Shown here in pieces: positions 6,577 to 14,768 of a DNA stretch of 33,300 nucleotides. The DNA is from an uncultured Oscillospiraceae bacterium (GTDB lineage: Bacteria > Bacillota > Clostridia > Oscillospirales > Oscillospiraceae). The notes beneath the pieces are model-generated. The model had not been told where the DNA came from. It worked only from the letters and a program-made list of their open reading frames with translations, and searched no databases. Where the stretch lies: contig CAKUEI010000005.1 in NCBI GenBank assembly GCA_934646175.1, positions 1 through 33,300 of the forward strand, in the 5' to 3' direction. The translations under genes and the position numbers were made by a program. Within the stretch, counting starts at the first letter, position 1. Each line of letters begins with the position of its first letter.

Positions 6577-8541
6577 TTAATCCAGGAACATGGCCGCGTC
6601 AAAGCCGCTGCGGATGGCTTCCTTCACCTGTCCGGGCTTCATGCAGTTGCCGATGTCCATCACCTGAGGCGCGCATTCGCGGAAAGATTCCGCCAACGCC
6701 GTCCGTGCCCGCATCCCCACGGCCAAAATTACCGTGTCCGTCGGGATGGTCACGACGCTTCCGTCCTCGCGCTGTGCTTCCACCGTATGGTCGCCGATGG
6801 CGGTGCAGCGGGCGGACACTTCGGTCTTTACGCCCCGCTTTTCAATCTCCATGGCAATGGTGCGCACATAGCGGAAGTTCGCGTCGCCGGACACCCGGGG
6901 AGCCATCTCCACAATGGTCACGTTTTTGCCCTGACCGGCAAAGTCCAGCGCTGTTTCGCAGCCTACCATGCCGCCGCCGATGACCACCACGTTCTGGCCG
7001 ACCTTCGCGGCGTTCTCATGGGCCTCCGCGGCCATCAGGACGAAATCCTGCTCCTTTCCGGGGAAAGGCGGCACGATCTCATCTGCCCCCACCGCTACGA
7101 GGATGGCGTCATACTTGCCCCAGCGGGCCTCCTCCGGGGTGACCTCCGTATTCAGCAGCACCTTCACGGGCAGCTCACGCAGTTCCCGCTCCATGGTGCC
7201 CACCAGACGGTAAAGATCCTGCTTAAAATCTACAAACTGTGCGAATTTCAGTGCGCCGCCCAGGCTGTCGCTTTTTTCGCACAGAGTTACATCATGGCCA
7301 CGCCGTGCCGCCGTGATAGCGGCCTCCATGCCGCCCGGGCCTCCGCCGATCACCAGCACCTTGCGCTTCTCTTTCGCAGGGGGCCAGAAGTCGGACTCGT
7401 ATTCCCGGCCGATCAGCGGGTTCAGGCTGCACCGCGCAGCGCCGTGGGTAAACCGGCCGGACTGGCAGTTGGCGCACCGCAGGCAGTGGCGCACCTTGTC
7501 CGCCTGCCCCAGCATACCCTTCTTAGGGAGATAGGGGTCAGCCAGCAGCTGGCGGCCCATAGCGATGATGTCTGCCTCGCCGTCGGCCACAATGCGCTCC
7601 ATCTCTGCCAGGTCGCTGTGTCCGCCGATGGTGATCACCGGCTTCTGCACCACCTTTTTCACTGCGGCGGCATACTTCAGCAGATGCCCTCTCGGGGTGT
7701 AGATTGGGGACTGCATCAGGTCCTGCAGCAGTGCCTCATAATGGACGCTGGCCGACACGTGGAAGCAGTCCACATACGGCTCCAGAATCTTGCAGATCTC
7801 CAGGCTTTCGGGCAGCTCCAGTCCGCCCTCCACGCCGTCCCAGCCGTTGATGCGCATGGAGATGGGGAACTGCTTGCCCACTGCCTGCCGGATGGCCTTC
7901 AGCACCATGATGGGGAACCGGCAGCGGTTCTCCAAGCTGCCGCCGTACTCATCCGTGCGCTTATTGGTGTTAGGGGAGAGGAACTGGGAGATGAGCCAGC
8001 CATGGGCGCCGTGCACCTGCACCATGTCAAAGCCGCACAGCTTCACCCGGGCCGCCGCTGCGGCGAAAGCCGCCGCGATCTCCTCCATCATCTCTACGGT
8101 CATGGCCTCGCTCATGGTCTCCACCGACCCCGTGGTCTGGAACCCGATGGACACCGGCATTTCCGAAGGGCCGAGTGGCCGCCGGCCGCCGATAAAGGCG
8201 GGGTTGCAGACAATGCCGCCGTGGGACAGCTGCATACAGGCCTTCCCGCCATACTTGTGGATCTCCTCGCTGCACCGCAGCAGACTGGCCCGCACAGCCT
8301 CGTCATACAGCTTCACCTGAGTGGGGTGATCCTGCCCGGTGGGATGGACAATGCCGTCGCCCACAGTCACCAGCGCCGCGCCGCCCTTTGCCTTGTGCCC
8401 GAAATAGGCGATGTTGTGCACCCCCAGAGTGCCGTCCGGCTGTACGTCCGCCTGGGATGTGGGGGACGAAATGAGGCGGTTCTTCAGCCGCAGTCCGGCG
8501 ATCTGAATGGGCTCATACAAATGGGGAAAATATGCGTTCAT
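6577..8541 (-). CDS. NADH:flavin oxidoreductase, Old Yellow Enzyme / enoate reductase family
   Basis: A 654-residue multidomain reductase of the 2,4-dienoyl-CoA reductase / enoate reductase / BaiCD-BaiH family. Residues 1-~340 form an FMN TIM barrel (NRLISSPTS, NKRTDEYGGSLENR, GRQLLADP). A CxxCxxC-x11-C cluster near 350-370 (CLRCANC...C) should bind a 4Fe-4S centre. The C-terminal part has two dinucleotide folds, VIGGGPGG (~400, FAD) and VVIGGGMVGCE (~520, NAD(P)H). Electrons would pass NAD(P)H-FAD-FeS-FMN to an unsaturated substrate. Residue ~182 is Trp where relatives usually have Tyr (HGWL versus HGYL). The start is the ATG 11 bases after AGGAGG. It is a single gene; the substrate (bile acid, enoate or other enone) is not determined. 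Confidence 0.9.
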   Translation of the reverse strand: MNAYFPHLYEPIQIAGLRLKNRLISSPTSQADVQPDGTLGVHNIAYFGHKAKGGAALVTVGDGIVHPTGQDHPTQVKLYDEAVRASLLRCSEEIHKYGGKACMQLSHGGIVCNPAFIGGRRPLGPSEMPVSIGFQTTGSVETMSEAMTVEMMEEIAAAFAAAAARVKLCGFDMVQVHGAHGWLISQFLSPNTNKRTDEYGGSLENRCRFPIMVLKAIRQAVGKQFPISMRINGWDGVEGGLELPESLEICKILEPYVDCFHVSASVHYEALLQDLMQSPIYTPRGHLLKYAAAVKKVVQKPVITIGGHSDLAEMERIVADGEADIIAMGRQLLADPYLPKKGMLGQADKVRHCLRCANCQSGRFTHGAARCSLNPLIGREYESDFWPPAKEKRKVLVIGGGPGGMEAAITAARRGHDVTLCEKSDSLGGALKFAQFVDFKQDLYRLVGTMERELRELPVKVLLNTEVTPEEARWGKYDAILVAVGADEIVPPFPGKEQDFVLMAAEAHENAAKVGQNVVVIGGGMVGCETALDFAGQGKNVTIVEMAPRVSGDANFRYVRTIAMEIEKRGVKTEVSARCTAIGDHTVEAQREDGSVVTIPTDTVILAVGMRARTALAESFRECAPQVMDIGNCMKPGQVKEAIRSGFDAAMFLD

Positions 8542-8575
8542 AGATACTTTTTCCTCCTCATGGCGAAAAATCACC

Positions 8576-8598
8576 TGTTACTTGCTTTCAGTGTAACA
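8576..8598. promoter_or_regulatory. Candidate operator upstream of the flavin oxidoreductase gene
   Basis: A perfect dyad TGTTAC-N11-GTAACA lies 35-57 bases before the start codon of the flavin oxidoreductase. The geometry suits a dimeric repressor. No good promoter hexamers overlap it, and no regulator gene is adjacent, so the assignment is tentative. Confidence 0.4.
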
Positions 8599-8639
8599 CA
8601 TCAACCATAACTCTGTCGGTTCTGGAGAAAACATAAGAA

Positions 8640-8675
8640 AAAAGGCAGGGAGCACTGCTGCGCTCTCTGCCTTTT
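8640..8675 (-). terminator. Intrinsic terminator of the 5'-nucleotidase gene
   Basis: A 14-bp stem with one wobble (8640-8653 with 8662-8675). On the minus strand it is followed by a T-run (complement of the A-run at 8637-8643). It begins 5 bases after the stop codon. Confidence 0.8.
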
Positions 8676-8679
8676 CCCC

Positions 8680-10629
8680 TTACTGTTTTTTCTTCTTTTT
8701 CCGGTGTTTTCTCACCAGCCCAACGGCGCCGCCTGCCAGAATGGCCACTCCGGCCACCGCCGCACCGGCCACGATGGTGGGGGCTCCCGGGTCCTTCAGC
8801 ACCGCGGCGGGGCTGCGGCTGTCCTCCACGTTTTTCCATCCCTCCGGCGCGCCGTACCGGGCTGGCACCACCTTCAGGTCATGGAGATAATCCGCCAGGG
8901 CGAACCATTCCTTCACCTCGCTGCCGTCGGGGTTATGGAGAATACGCGTCTCCATATCCTCCACCGGGTCTCCGTTCTCGTCCCGCGGGGTGATGGAGAG
9001 GATCCCGAAGCTCTTCTCCTCCACCATGCCCAGCATCTGAGCGCAGTACAACCCGGTCACCACCCGGTAGAGCTTGTCGTCCTCGATCTCCGCCGTGCTG
9101 CCGTCGGGCAGCACCTGATGGCACTCCGTCACCTTGTCAAAGATCATCCGGTGAGGGTTGAAGGTCCATTCCATGCCCGCACTGTAGAGCTGGGCATAGG
9201 ACATCAGCGGCGTCACCGAGGCGTCCACCTCAAAGGTGTCCTTCAGCTCCTTCCCCGTCAGATAGGCGGACACCAGCGGATATCCCGGGGATCCGTCCGC
9301 CCCGGAGCCGAGGGAGGACACGTTAAAAGCATCGCTTACCGTAATCTCCCCCTGGGCCAGGGAGCCGCGCACCACACCGGACGCTGTCACTGCGAAGTCC
9401 ACAGGTACGTAGTTTTCCCCTTCTGCCTTCTTCACCGCCGCCACAAAGCTGTCGGCGATCAAATTGCCGAGGCCCTCCTCCTTCTGCTCCCGGGCAAATT
9501 CTGAAAAGCGGACGAACTCCACCGGATTTTCCGCCAGCACCTGGTCAAACCCATAGCCGAACTGGGAGAGGTACTCCTGCTCTACCAGCCGCTTGAACCC
9601 TTCGGCGTACTCTGTCATGTCCGGATCGGCCTCCACCGTCTCGTCTACCGGAAGCAAACCGTAGGAAACAAGCTTCGTCTTCCCATTGTCCTTTTTCAGC
9701 TGAATGACGCCCAGATTCTCCGTATACTCTCCGCAGGAGACGATGTACGTCCCCTTTACCTCCAGCGGCTCCGCAAGGGTAGAGTGGGTATGGCCGGAGA
9801 CGATCAGGTCGATCCCGTCCACCGCCTTGGCAAGTTCCACGTCCTCGCCGCCGCCCTTGCCGTCGGTGCCGGAGTGGGAAAGGCAGATGAGATAGTCATA
9901 CGTCTCGTTCTCCTGAATCTCCTTCACCACCGCCTTGGCAGTCTCCTTCGGGTCCTGCAGTTCCATGCCGGACATCGGGGCGGTCATGTCTGCGTCCTCG
10001 CCCAGAATGCCGAACACCGCAAAGCGCACCCCGTCCTTTTCCACCATGGTGTAGGGCTTCACGCCGTAATTTGTAAGCGCCTCCTGCAGGGCGATGCTCC
10101 CCGCGTCCTCCGGATCCTTGGGTGTCACGTAGTTTGCCTGCACGATCTCCGGCACCGTGTGGGGAAGGCCGTCGTCCGCCGATACCTCCCGGCTTTCCGC
10201 CGCGGCGTTCAGCATCTCGGCCAGCCCCTTGGCCCGGTAGTCAAATTCGTGGTTGCCGAAGGTGGTCACGTCGCACCCCAGCGCTCCCAACATCCGAAGT
10301 TCAGAGGCATGCTGGGTGTAAATGGTCTGGAAGAGACTGCCCATGGAAAAGTCGCCGCCGTCCACCGTCAGCACGGCGCTGCCGTTCTTCTCCGCTGCAG
10401 CGCGCTGCTTCTTCATCAGGGTGGCCAGGCGGTTATAGCCGCCGTACTCTCCCCCGTCCTCGTCCGCTGCGGGCAGCAGATGGGAATGAGTATCGTGGGT
10501 GAAAAGAACCGTCACCATTTTGTTCTCCTCCTTCTGCTCCGCCCAGGCTGCGGGCACGCTGCAGGCCCCCGTCACGATCAGGACCGCCGTCAGCAGGAGC
10601 GCCAGCGCCCGTTTCCTCCCTTGCTTCAT
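8680..10629 (-). CDS. Surface-anchored 5'-nucleotidase / 2',3'-cyclic phosphodiesterase family protein
   Basis: A 649-residue exported metallophosphoesterase that should release nucleosides and phosphate outside the cell. An N-terminal signal sequence (KQGRKRALALLL...AAWA) is followed by the calcineurin-like fold with its metal motifs: FTHDTHSH, DGGDFSMG, GNHEFDY, HSGTD and GHTHS. The C-terminal 5'-nucleotidase domain (from ~370) contains the substrate-binding stretch. The end is a membrane helix (TIVAGAAVAGVAILAGGAVGL) and a basic tail, suggesting membrane anchoring rather than sortase attachment. The start is the ATG 7 bases after GGAGG. The upstream gene's terminator lies in its leader, so it may have its own promoter there, but none is obvious. 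Confidence 0.9.
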   Translation of the reverse strand: MKQGRKRALALLLTAVLIVTGACSVPAAWAEQKEENKMVTVLFTHDTHSHLLPAADEDGGEYGGYNRLATLMKKQRAAAEKNGSAVLTVDGGDFSMGSLFQTIYTQHASELRMLGALGCDVTTFGNHEFDYRAKGLAEMLNAAAESREVSADDGLPHTVPEIVQANYVTPKDPEDAGSIALQEALTNYGVKPYTMVEKDGVRFAVFGILGEDADMTAPMSGMELQDPKETAKAVVKEIQENETYDYLICLSHSGTDGKGGGEDVELAKAVDGIDLIVSGHTHSTLAEPLEVKGTYIVSCGEYTENLGVIQLKKDNGKTKLVSYGLLPVDETVEADPDMTEYAEGFKRLVEQEYLSQFGYGFDQVLAENPVEFVRFSEFAREQKEEGLGNLIADSFVAAVKKAEGENYVPVDFAVTASGVVRGSLAQGEITVSDAFNVSSLGSGADGSPGYPLVSAYLTGKELKDTFEVDASVTPLMSYAQLYSAGMEWTFNPHRMIFDKVTECHQVLPDGSTAEIEDDKLYRVVTGLYCAQMLGMVEEKSFGILSITPRDENGDPVEDMETRILHNPDGSEVKEWFALADYLHDLKVVPARYGAPEGWKNVEDSRSPAAVLKDPGAPTIVAGAAVAGVAILAGGAVGLVRKHRKKKKKQ

Positions 10630-10664
10630 CCGTTTCTCCTCCGTCTCTCTTCTCTTCTGTAAAA

Positions 10665-10702
10665 AAAGGAGCATCGGAACTTCTGTTTTCCGATGCTCCT
10701 TT
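10665..10702 (-). terminator. Intrinsic terminator after the coiled-coil gene
   Basis: A perfect 14-bp stem (10665-10678 with 10689-10702) followed on the minus strand by seven T residues (complement of 10661-10667). It sits between the coiled-coil gene and the 5'-nucleotidase gene. Confidence 0.88.
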
Positions 10703-10723
10703 CCGAATTCCTCTGAATGTGCT

Positions 10724-11245
10724 TTAGTCTTCGTCCGCCGCCGCGTCGTAGACCCGGGGGCTTCCCTGGCTCCCGGAGGCCCCTGCCGAGCCAGCCGCCG
10801 CGCGGAACCGGGCCCGGGACTTCTTGATCTCGTCATAGGCTTCGGCCACGGCCTCTTCCGTGCGCCGCAGGGCATCCTCGCAGTACTCGTTGGCTGCCTT
10901 CTTCAGCTCGCGGCTGCGCTGTTCAGCCATGCGCATCATCTCGTTGCTGCGCTGGCGTGCCTGAGCGGTCAGCTCGTTGTCGGCCACCATCTGCTTGGCC
11001 TGCTCCGCCGCCTGCTGACGCATAAGCTCCGCCTCCCGCCGGGCGGAAGAGATGTACTCGTTCCGGGCGGCCAGCAGCTTCTTGGCCTCGCTCAGTTCTA
11101 CGGGGAACTGGGCGCGGATGTCATCCAGCAGGTCCAGCGCCTTGTCCCGCTCCAGCACACACTTGTCGGAGCTTAGGGGGGCGTTCTTCGCCTCGTCGAT
11201 CATTTCATACAGCATATTCAGCAGTTCTTCCACGCCGGTCGCCAT
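10724..11245 (-). CDS. Coiled-coil protein of unknown function next to coaD
   Basis: A 173-residue, highly charged helical protein without signal or membrane segment. Residues ~40-155 are Ala/Glu/Arg/Gln-rich heptads, giving a long coiled coil. The tail is Gly/Ser/Ala-rich with an acidic end. A short N-terminal segment (VEELLNMLYEMIDEAKNAP) is the most distinctive part. Similar proteins beside coaD/rsmD in Clostridia are often labelled 'ATPase', but no Walker motif or other catalytic signature is visible, so that label is not supported. The start is the ATG with AAGAAAGGAT upstream. It follows coaD after 56 bases in the same direction. Confidence 0.75.
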   Translation of the reverse strand: MATGVEELLNMLYEMIDEAKNAPLSSDKCVLERDKALDLLDDIRAQFPVELSEAKKLLAARNEYISSARREAELMRQQAAEQAKQMVADNELTAQARQRSNEMMRMAEQRSRELKKAANEYCEDALRRTEEAVAEAYDEIKKSRARFRAAAGSAGASGSQGSPRVYDAAADED

Positions 11246-11301
11246 AAGTAGTATCCTTTCTTCCCGTTCAATTTGGCAATGCCAACGGGTAAAGCCTTCC
11301 G

Positions 11302-11808
11302 TCAAAGGCGGTCAGCCCTTTTTCCCTTCAGTTTCGCCTCGATGTCCCCAAGGATCTCCCGGGGGACAAAATCCGTAAGGTCCGCGCCATAGCTGCCCAG
11401 TTCCTTCACCACGCTGGAGCTCAAGAAGGTGTACTTCTCGCTGGAGGTGAGGAACATGGTGTCCAGCTCCGGGTTCAGGCGATGGTTGATGTGGGCCATC
11501 TGGAACTCCTTCTCGAAGTCGGACAGGGCGCGCAGGCCCTTCACCACCACCCGGGCGCCCTTGCGGCGGGTGTATTCACTCAGCAGCTCGTGAGAGACGT
11601 CCACCTCCACATTGGGGAAGCGTTCCGTCGCCCGGCGCACCAGTTCCGCCCGCTCTTCGGGGACAAACAGGCCCGTCTTTTCCGAGTTTACCATGATACA
11701 CACGATCAGCCGGTCAAAAATGTGGGACGCGCGCTTGATGATGTTCAGGTGCCCCAGCGTAATGGGGTCAAAGCTGCCGGGGTAGACAGCGATCTGCTTC
11801 TCGCTCAT
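11302..11808 (-). CDS. coaD: Phosphopantetheine adenylyltransferase (CoaD)
   Basis: A 168-residue enzyme of coenzyme A synthesis: 4'-phosphopantetheine + ATP gives dephospho-CoA + PPi. The nucleotidyltransferase signature is intact: PGSFDPITLGHLNII with the (T/H)xGH motif near residue 17-20, and the C-terminal SSEKYTFLSSSVVKE block. Length equals the family norm. Two in-frame ATGs compete. The second lies 7 bases after AAGGAG and is chosen; the first is only one base from it. It follows rsmD after a 12-base gap, a common clostridial pairing. Confidence 0.96.
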   Translation of the reverse strand: MSEKQIAVYPGSFDPITLGHLNIIKRASHIFDRLIVCIMVNSEKTGLFVPEERAELVRRATERFPNVEVDVSHELLSEYTRRKGARVVVKGLRALSDFEKEFQMAHINHRLNPELDTMFLTSSEKYTFLSSSVVKELGSYGADLTDFVPREILGDIEAKLKGKRADRL

Positions 11809-11820
11809 GGTCATGCTCCT

Positions 11821-12369
11821 TCAGTCCGCGCTCCTGCTGTAGCGGGTCAGCTTGATCTTGCCGTACCGGTACTCCTTTTCTTTCCCATAAGGGGCGGAAA
11901 GTTCCGGCAAAGCCTTATCCAGTGCGCTTTCACACATGATTATACCATGTTTTGTCAGGATGTCAAATGCGCAGATCTTCTCCAGCGCCTGCTCCAAGAG
12001 GCCGGACTGATAGGGCGGATCCAGGAAAATAAGGTCGAATTTTTCCCGGCAGGCGGCGAGATAGGCGATGGAATCTCCCTGATGGACGCATCCCCGCTCC
12101 TGCAGGCCGGTCACCTTCAGATTTTCCCGGATCAGGGCGGCGGCGTCCTTTCTCTGGTCGAGGAATACAGCGCTTCCCGCCCCGCGGGACAATGCCTCAA
12201 TGCCCAGCTGGCCCGTTCCGGCGAACAGATCCAGCACCTTCCGCCCCTCCAGATCAAATTGAACGATATTGAAGAGGGCCTCTTTCACCCGGTCCGTGGT
12301 GGGCCGGGTCTCCATGCCGCTCAGTTCCTTCAGCTTCCGCCCCCGGGCTGAACCTGTGATCACTCTCAT
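11821..12369 (-). CDS. rsmD: 16S rRNA (guanine966-N2)-methyltransferase RsmD
   Basis: A 182-residue S-adenosylmethionine-dependent methyltransferase that modifies G966 of 16S rRNA. The N-terminus RVITGSARGRKL and RPTTDRVKEALFNI are family hallmarks. The SAM-binding LDLFAGTGQLGIEALSRGA and the catalytic DPPY (FLDPPYQSG) are intact. The ATG overlaps the uvrC stop by 4 bases (ATGA), indicating translational coupling with uvrC. The longer open frame upstream is uvrC's 3' end and is not part of the protein. Confidence 0.95.
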   Translation of the reverse strand: MRVITGSARGRKLKELSGMETRPTTDRVKEALFNIVQFDLEGRKVLDLFAGTGQLGIEALSRGAGSAVFLDQRKDAAALIRENLKVTGLQERGCVHQGDSIAYLAACREKFDLIFLDPPYQSGLLEQALEKICAFDILTKHGIIMCESALDKALPELSAPYGKEKEYRYGKIKLTRYSRSAD

Positions 12370-14219
12370 GCCTTTTCGCTTCCTTTCGCCTTGTTGTCCT
12401 CCACGCCAAAATAGGCGTACACCTTTTCCGCCGTTGGCTTCGGCACTATGGCGCACAACTCCGCCAGACTGGCCTCGCGGATCTTCTTCACGCTCTTGAA
12501 ATGCTTTAAGAGCGCGCTTCGCCGGGCGGGGCCCACCCCTTCGATGTTGTCCAGTACAGAGCCTTTTAAGTGGGTCCCCTGCTGCTTTCGGTGAAATTCA
12601 ATGGCAAACCGGTGGGTCTCCTCCTGGATCTGCCCCACCAGCGCGAACACAGCGGGGATCTGGGCAATGCCGATCTCCCGGCCCTCGGCGGTGATCAGCG
12701 CCCGCGTCCGGTGCCGGTCGTCCTTCACCATGCCGAACACTGGCACGGAAAGGCCCAGTTCCTGCAGCACTTTTTCCGCCACCGCCGCATGGCTTGCGCC
12801 GCCGTCGATGAAGAAGACATCGGGCAGCACCGCGCCGAATTTTTCGTCCTTCTCCAGATAATGCCGCAGCCGCCGCTGCAGAACCTGCTCCATGGCGGCG
12901 TAGTCGTCCGGGCCGTCCATGTCCCGCAGCTTGAAGTGACGGTAATCCCGTTTCAGCGGCCGGGCGTTCTGGAACACCACCATGGAGGCCACGATGTCCG
13001 CCGCCCCGGTGTTGGAAATATCATAGCTTTCGATGCGCATAGGGGGCCCCGAAAGGCCCAGCATCTCCGCCAACACCTCCAGCAGCTTGCTGCACCGCTC
13101 TTCCTTCGTGGTGGCGCGTTCCACCTCTTCCCGGGCATTTTTCTCCGCCAGACGGATGAGGTCCACCTTCGCCCCCCGCTGGGGCGTCACCAGATAGACC
13201 CTGTGGCTGCCCTGCTCGCTCAGCATCCGGGCAATGGCCGCATCCCCCTCGATCTCACAGGGCAGCAAGATCTGCTTGGGCAGAATGGCCTTTCCACCAT
13301 AAAACTGCACCACCATGGAGGCAACGGCCTCTTCCGCTTCCTCCTCCATGGGGTTTTCCAGCAGCACCATATCCTTCCCCGCCAGCTCGCCTTCCAGAAA
13401 GTGCAGCACCACGAAGCAGCTTTTGGCCTCCCCGCGGAAATAGCCCACCACGTCGGTGTCCGCCAGGGACCCAGCCACCACCTTCTGCCGCTTTCCCAGA
13501 AGCTCAATGGCTTTTGCCCGGTCCCGCAGCTCCGCCGCCCGCTCGAATTTCAGCTCCTCCGCTGCTTCCTCCATCTGGCGCTTCAGCTCCTGCAGCTCCT
13601 CCTTAAACTGTCCGTTCAAAAGGCGGATGGCGCTTTCGATGCGCTCCTGATGATCCCACTGCGTCATCTGCCGGCGGCACCAGCCGTCACATTTGTCCAT
13701 GTGGAAATTCAGGCACGGCCGCTCTTTCCCGATGTCCCGGGGGAATTTTTTCCCGCAGGTGGGCAGCTTATACGCCGTCTGGATCGCCTCGATGATGTTC
13801 TGGGTGGCGCCCCGGCTGCCGAAGGGGCCGAAATACCGTGTCCCATCCTCCGCCGGGCGGGTGGCGATGGAAAAACGGGGGTATTCCTCGTTCACCGTCA
13901 GCCGGATATAAGGGTACCCCTTGTCATCCTTCAGGAGAATGTTGTAGTGGGGCTGATGCCGCTTGATCAGGGAGCATTCCAGCACCAGCGCCTCGAACTC
14001 GCTGTCCGCCACAATAACATCGAAGTGGTCGATCTGGCTGACCATGGCCCGGGTCTTTTCGGTGTGGGAGGCAAGATTGGCAAAGTACTGACTCACTCGG
14101 TTTTTCAATGCCTTCGCTTTGCCGACGTAGATCACTTCGTTTTTGGCGTTCTGCATGATATAAACACCGGGCTGTAAGGGCAGAGAATGCGCTTTTTCTT
14201 TCAGTTCGTCAAATGTCAT
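12366..14219 (-). CDS. uvrC: Excinuclease ABC subunit C (UvrC)
   Basis: A 617-residue nucleotide excision repair endonuclease that makes both incisions around a lesion bound by UvrB. It has an N-terminal GIY-YIG nuclease (PGVYIMQNAKNEVIYVGKAK, residues ~16-36), a cysteine cluster near 150-170 (CLNFHMDKCDGWC), a UVR motif (~ELKFERAAELRDR), an RNase H-like domain with ESYDISN, and a C-terminal helix-hairpin-helix (NIEGVGPARRSALLKHF). The start ATG has GGGAGGT ~8 bases upstream. It heads the uvrC-rsmD-coaD-coiled-coil run. A dispersed repeat lies just upstream. Confidence 0.96.
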   Translation of the reverse strand: MTFDELKEKAHSLPLQPGVYIMQNAKNEVIYVGKAKALKNRVSQYFANLASHTEKTRAMVSQIDHFDVIVADSEFEALVLECSLIKRHQPHYNILLKDDKGYPYIRLTVNEEYPRFSIATRPAEDGTRYFGPFGSRGATQNIIEAIQTAYKLPTCGKKFPRDIGKERPCLNFHMDKCDGWCRRQMTQWDHQERIESAIRLLNGQFKEELQELKRQMEEAAEELKFERAAELRDRAKAIELLGKRQKVVAGSLADTDVVGYFRGEAKSCFVVLHFLEGELAGKDMVLLENPMEEEAEEAVASMVVQFYGGKAILPKQILLPCEIEGDAAIARMLSEQGSHRVYLVTPQRGAKVDLIRLAEKNAREEVERATTKEERCSKLLEVLAEMLGLSGPPMRIESYDISNTGAADIVASMVVFQNARPLKRDYRHFKLRDMDGPDDYAAMEQVLQRRLRHYLEKDEKFGAVLPDVFFIDGGASHAAVAEKVLQELGLSVPVFGMVKDDRHRTRALITAEGREIGIAQIPAVFALVGQIQEETHRFAIEFHRKQQGTHLKGSVLDNIEGVGPARRSALLKHFKSVKKIREASLAELCAIVPKPTAEKVYAYFGVEDNKAKGSEKA

Positions 14220-14244
14220 AAATAGTACCTCCCTTCCCCCAGGT

Positions 14245-14585
14245 CTTATTTTATCATCCCCCAGGAGTCGCGGATTTCTCCCGCTTTTTACACCAAAAGC
14301 GGGGGGAAATCCCCATCGGCGCAAGCGCCGCCGGGGGCCCCGGATTTGATTTTGCTCCGGGGCAAATGAATTGCCCCTGCACCAAGGTTTTGTGCCTTCG
14401 GCCCAAAACGCTTGTACGCTACACTCGCGGCGGGACTTCGGCCCTTGACCCGGAGAGCTGCCGCATTCTTCTTCCGGCGTCCGTTGCGGTCGGTCCCTGC
14501 TTCTCCTTGCGCTCAGCTGCGCTTTGTCCAGCTCAGGGACAGCCGCTTTTCTCTTTCCAACTCGCCTGCCGCTCGTGTCACGAAA
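14245..14585. repeat. Dispersed structured intergenic repeat, copy A (with internal insertion)
   Basis: This copy fills most of the 549-base gap between uvrC and ptsH. It aligns with copies at 17689-17963 and 21948-22219. It lacks their first hairpin and starts at the TTATTTTATCATCCCCC segment. The CCCGCTTTTT/CAAAAGCGGG hairpin (14280-14303) is present with one mismatch. Where the other copies have 16-18 bases, this one has ~130 bases (14304-14435) holding nested hairpins, for example 14317-14330, 14337-14363 and 14387-14409. The 3' half (14436-14585) matches again, with GTCCCTG/CAGGGAC pairing (14493-14499 with 14534-14540). No convincing gene lies in it. Confidence 0.8.
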
Positions 14586-14603
14586 ATCTCCCGCATCCCC
14601 AAA

Positions 14604-14707
14604 CACATTCAAAACCCAGCGAAGCGGTTTTGAATGTGAGAGGAGGCCCAACGAAATGAATGAGCTTTCCTCTCTCTGAGGGAAGCGAGTGATATGCAGT
14701 TTGGGCC
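14604..14707. repeat. Second structured intergenic element, unrelated to the dispersed repeat
   Basis: It contains a perfect 13-bp hairpin (14604-14616 with 14626-14638, 9-base loop). Next comes an outer stem GGCCCAA/TTGGGCC (14645-14651 with 14701-14707) enclosing an inner hairpin GCTTTCC/GGGAAGC (14664-14670 with 14680-14686). No second copy was noticed in the window. It may be a structured RNA or a mobile-element remnant; function unknown. Confidence 0.55.
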
Positions 14708-14730
14708 GACGAGGCTCACGTTTCTATCAA

Positions 14731-14754
14731 AAAAGCGCCGCAAAGCGGCGCTTT
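14731..14754 (-). terminator. Intrinsic terminator of ptsH
   Basis: A perfect 10-bp stem (14732-14741 with 14745-14754), loop AAA, followed on the minus strand by TTTTTTGATAG. It lies 15 bases past the ptsH stop. Confidence 0.87.
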
Positions 14755-14768
14755 TCCTTATGTCTTTC

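Noticed and set aside
6508..8610. Long open frame on plus opposite the flavin oxidoreductase (and similar ones at 281-1780 minus, 12570-14177 plus, 18709-20898 plus)
   Set aside because: All lie antisense to clearly recognisable genes, have low-complexity His/Ala/Gly/Arg-rich translations and no family motif. They follow from the high GC of third codon positions.
14248..14276. TAAAAT at the end of repeat copy A as a uvrC promoter
   Set aside because: A -10-like word is present on the minus strand, but the base positions 17-18 further upstream (AATCCG) do not resemble a -35.
14366..14659. Plus-strand reading frames spanning the repeats (also 21762-22253) as protein genes
   Set aside because: No ribosome-binding sites, and frames are broken at different places in different copies relative to each other. 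Better explained by the structured repeat. The 37-codon gap-free block is kept as a finding only.
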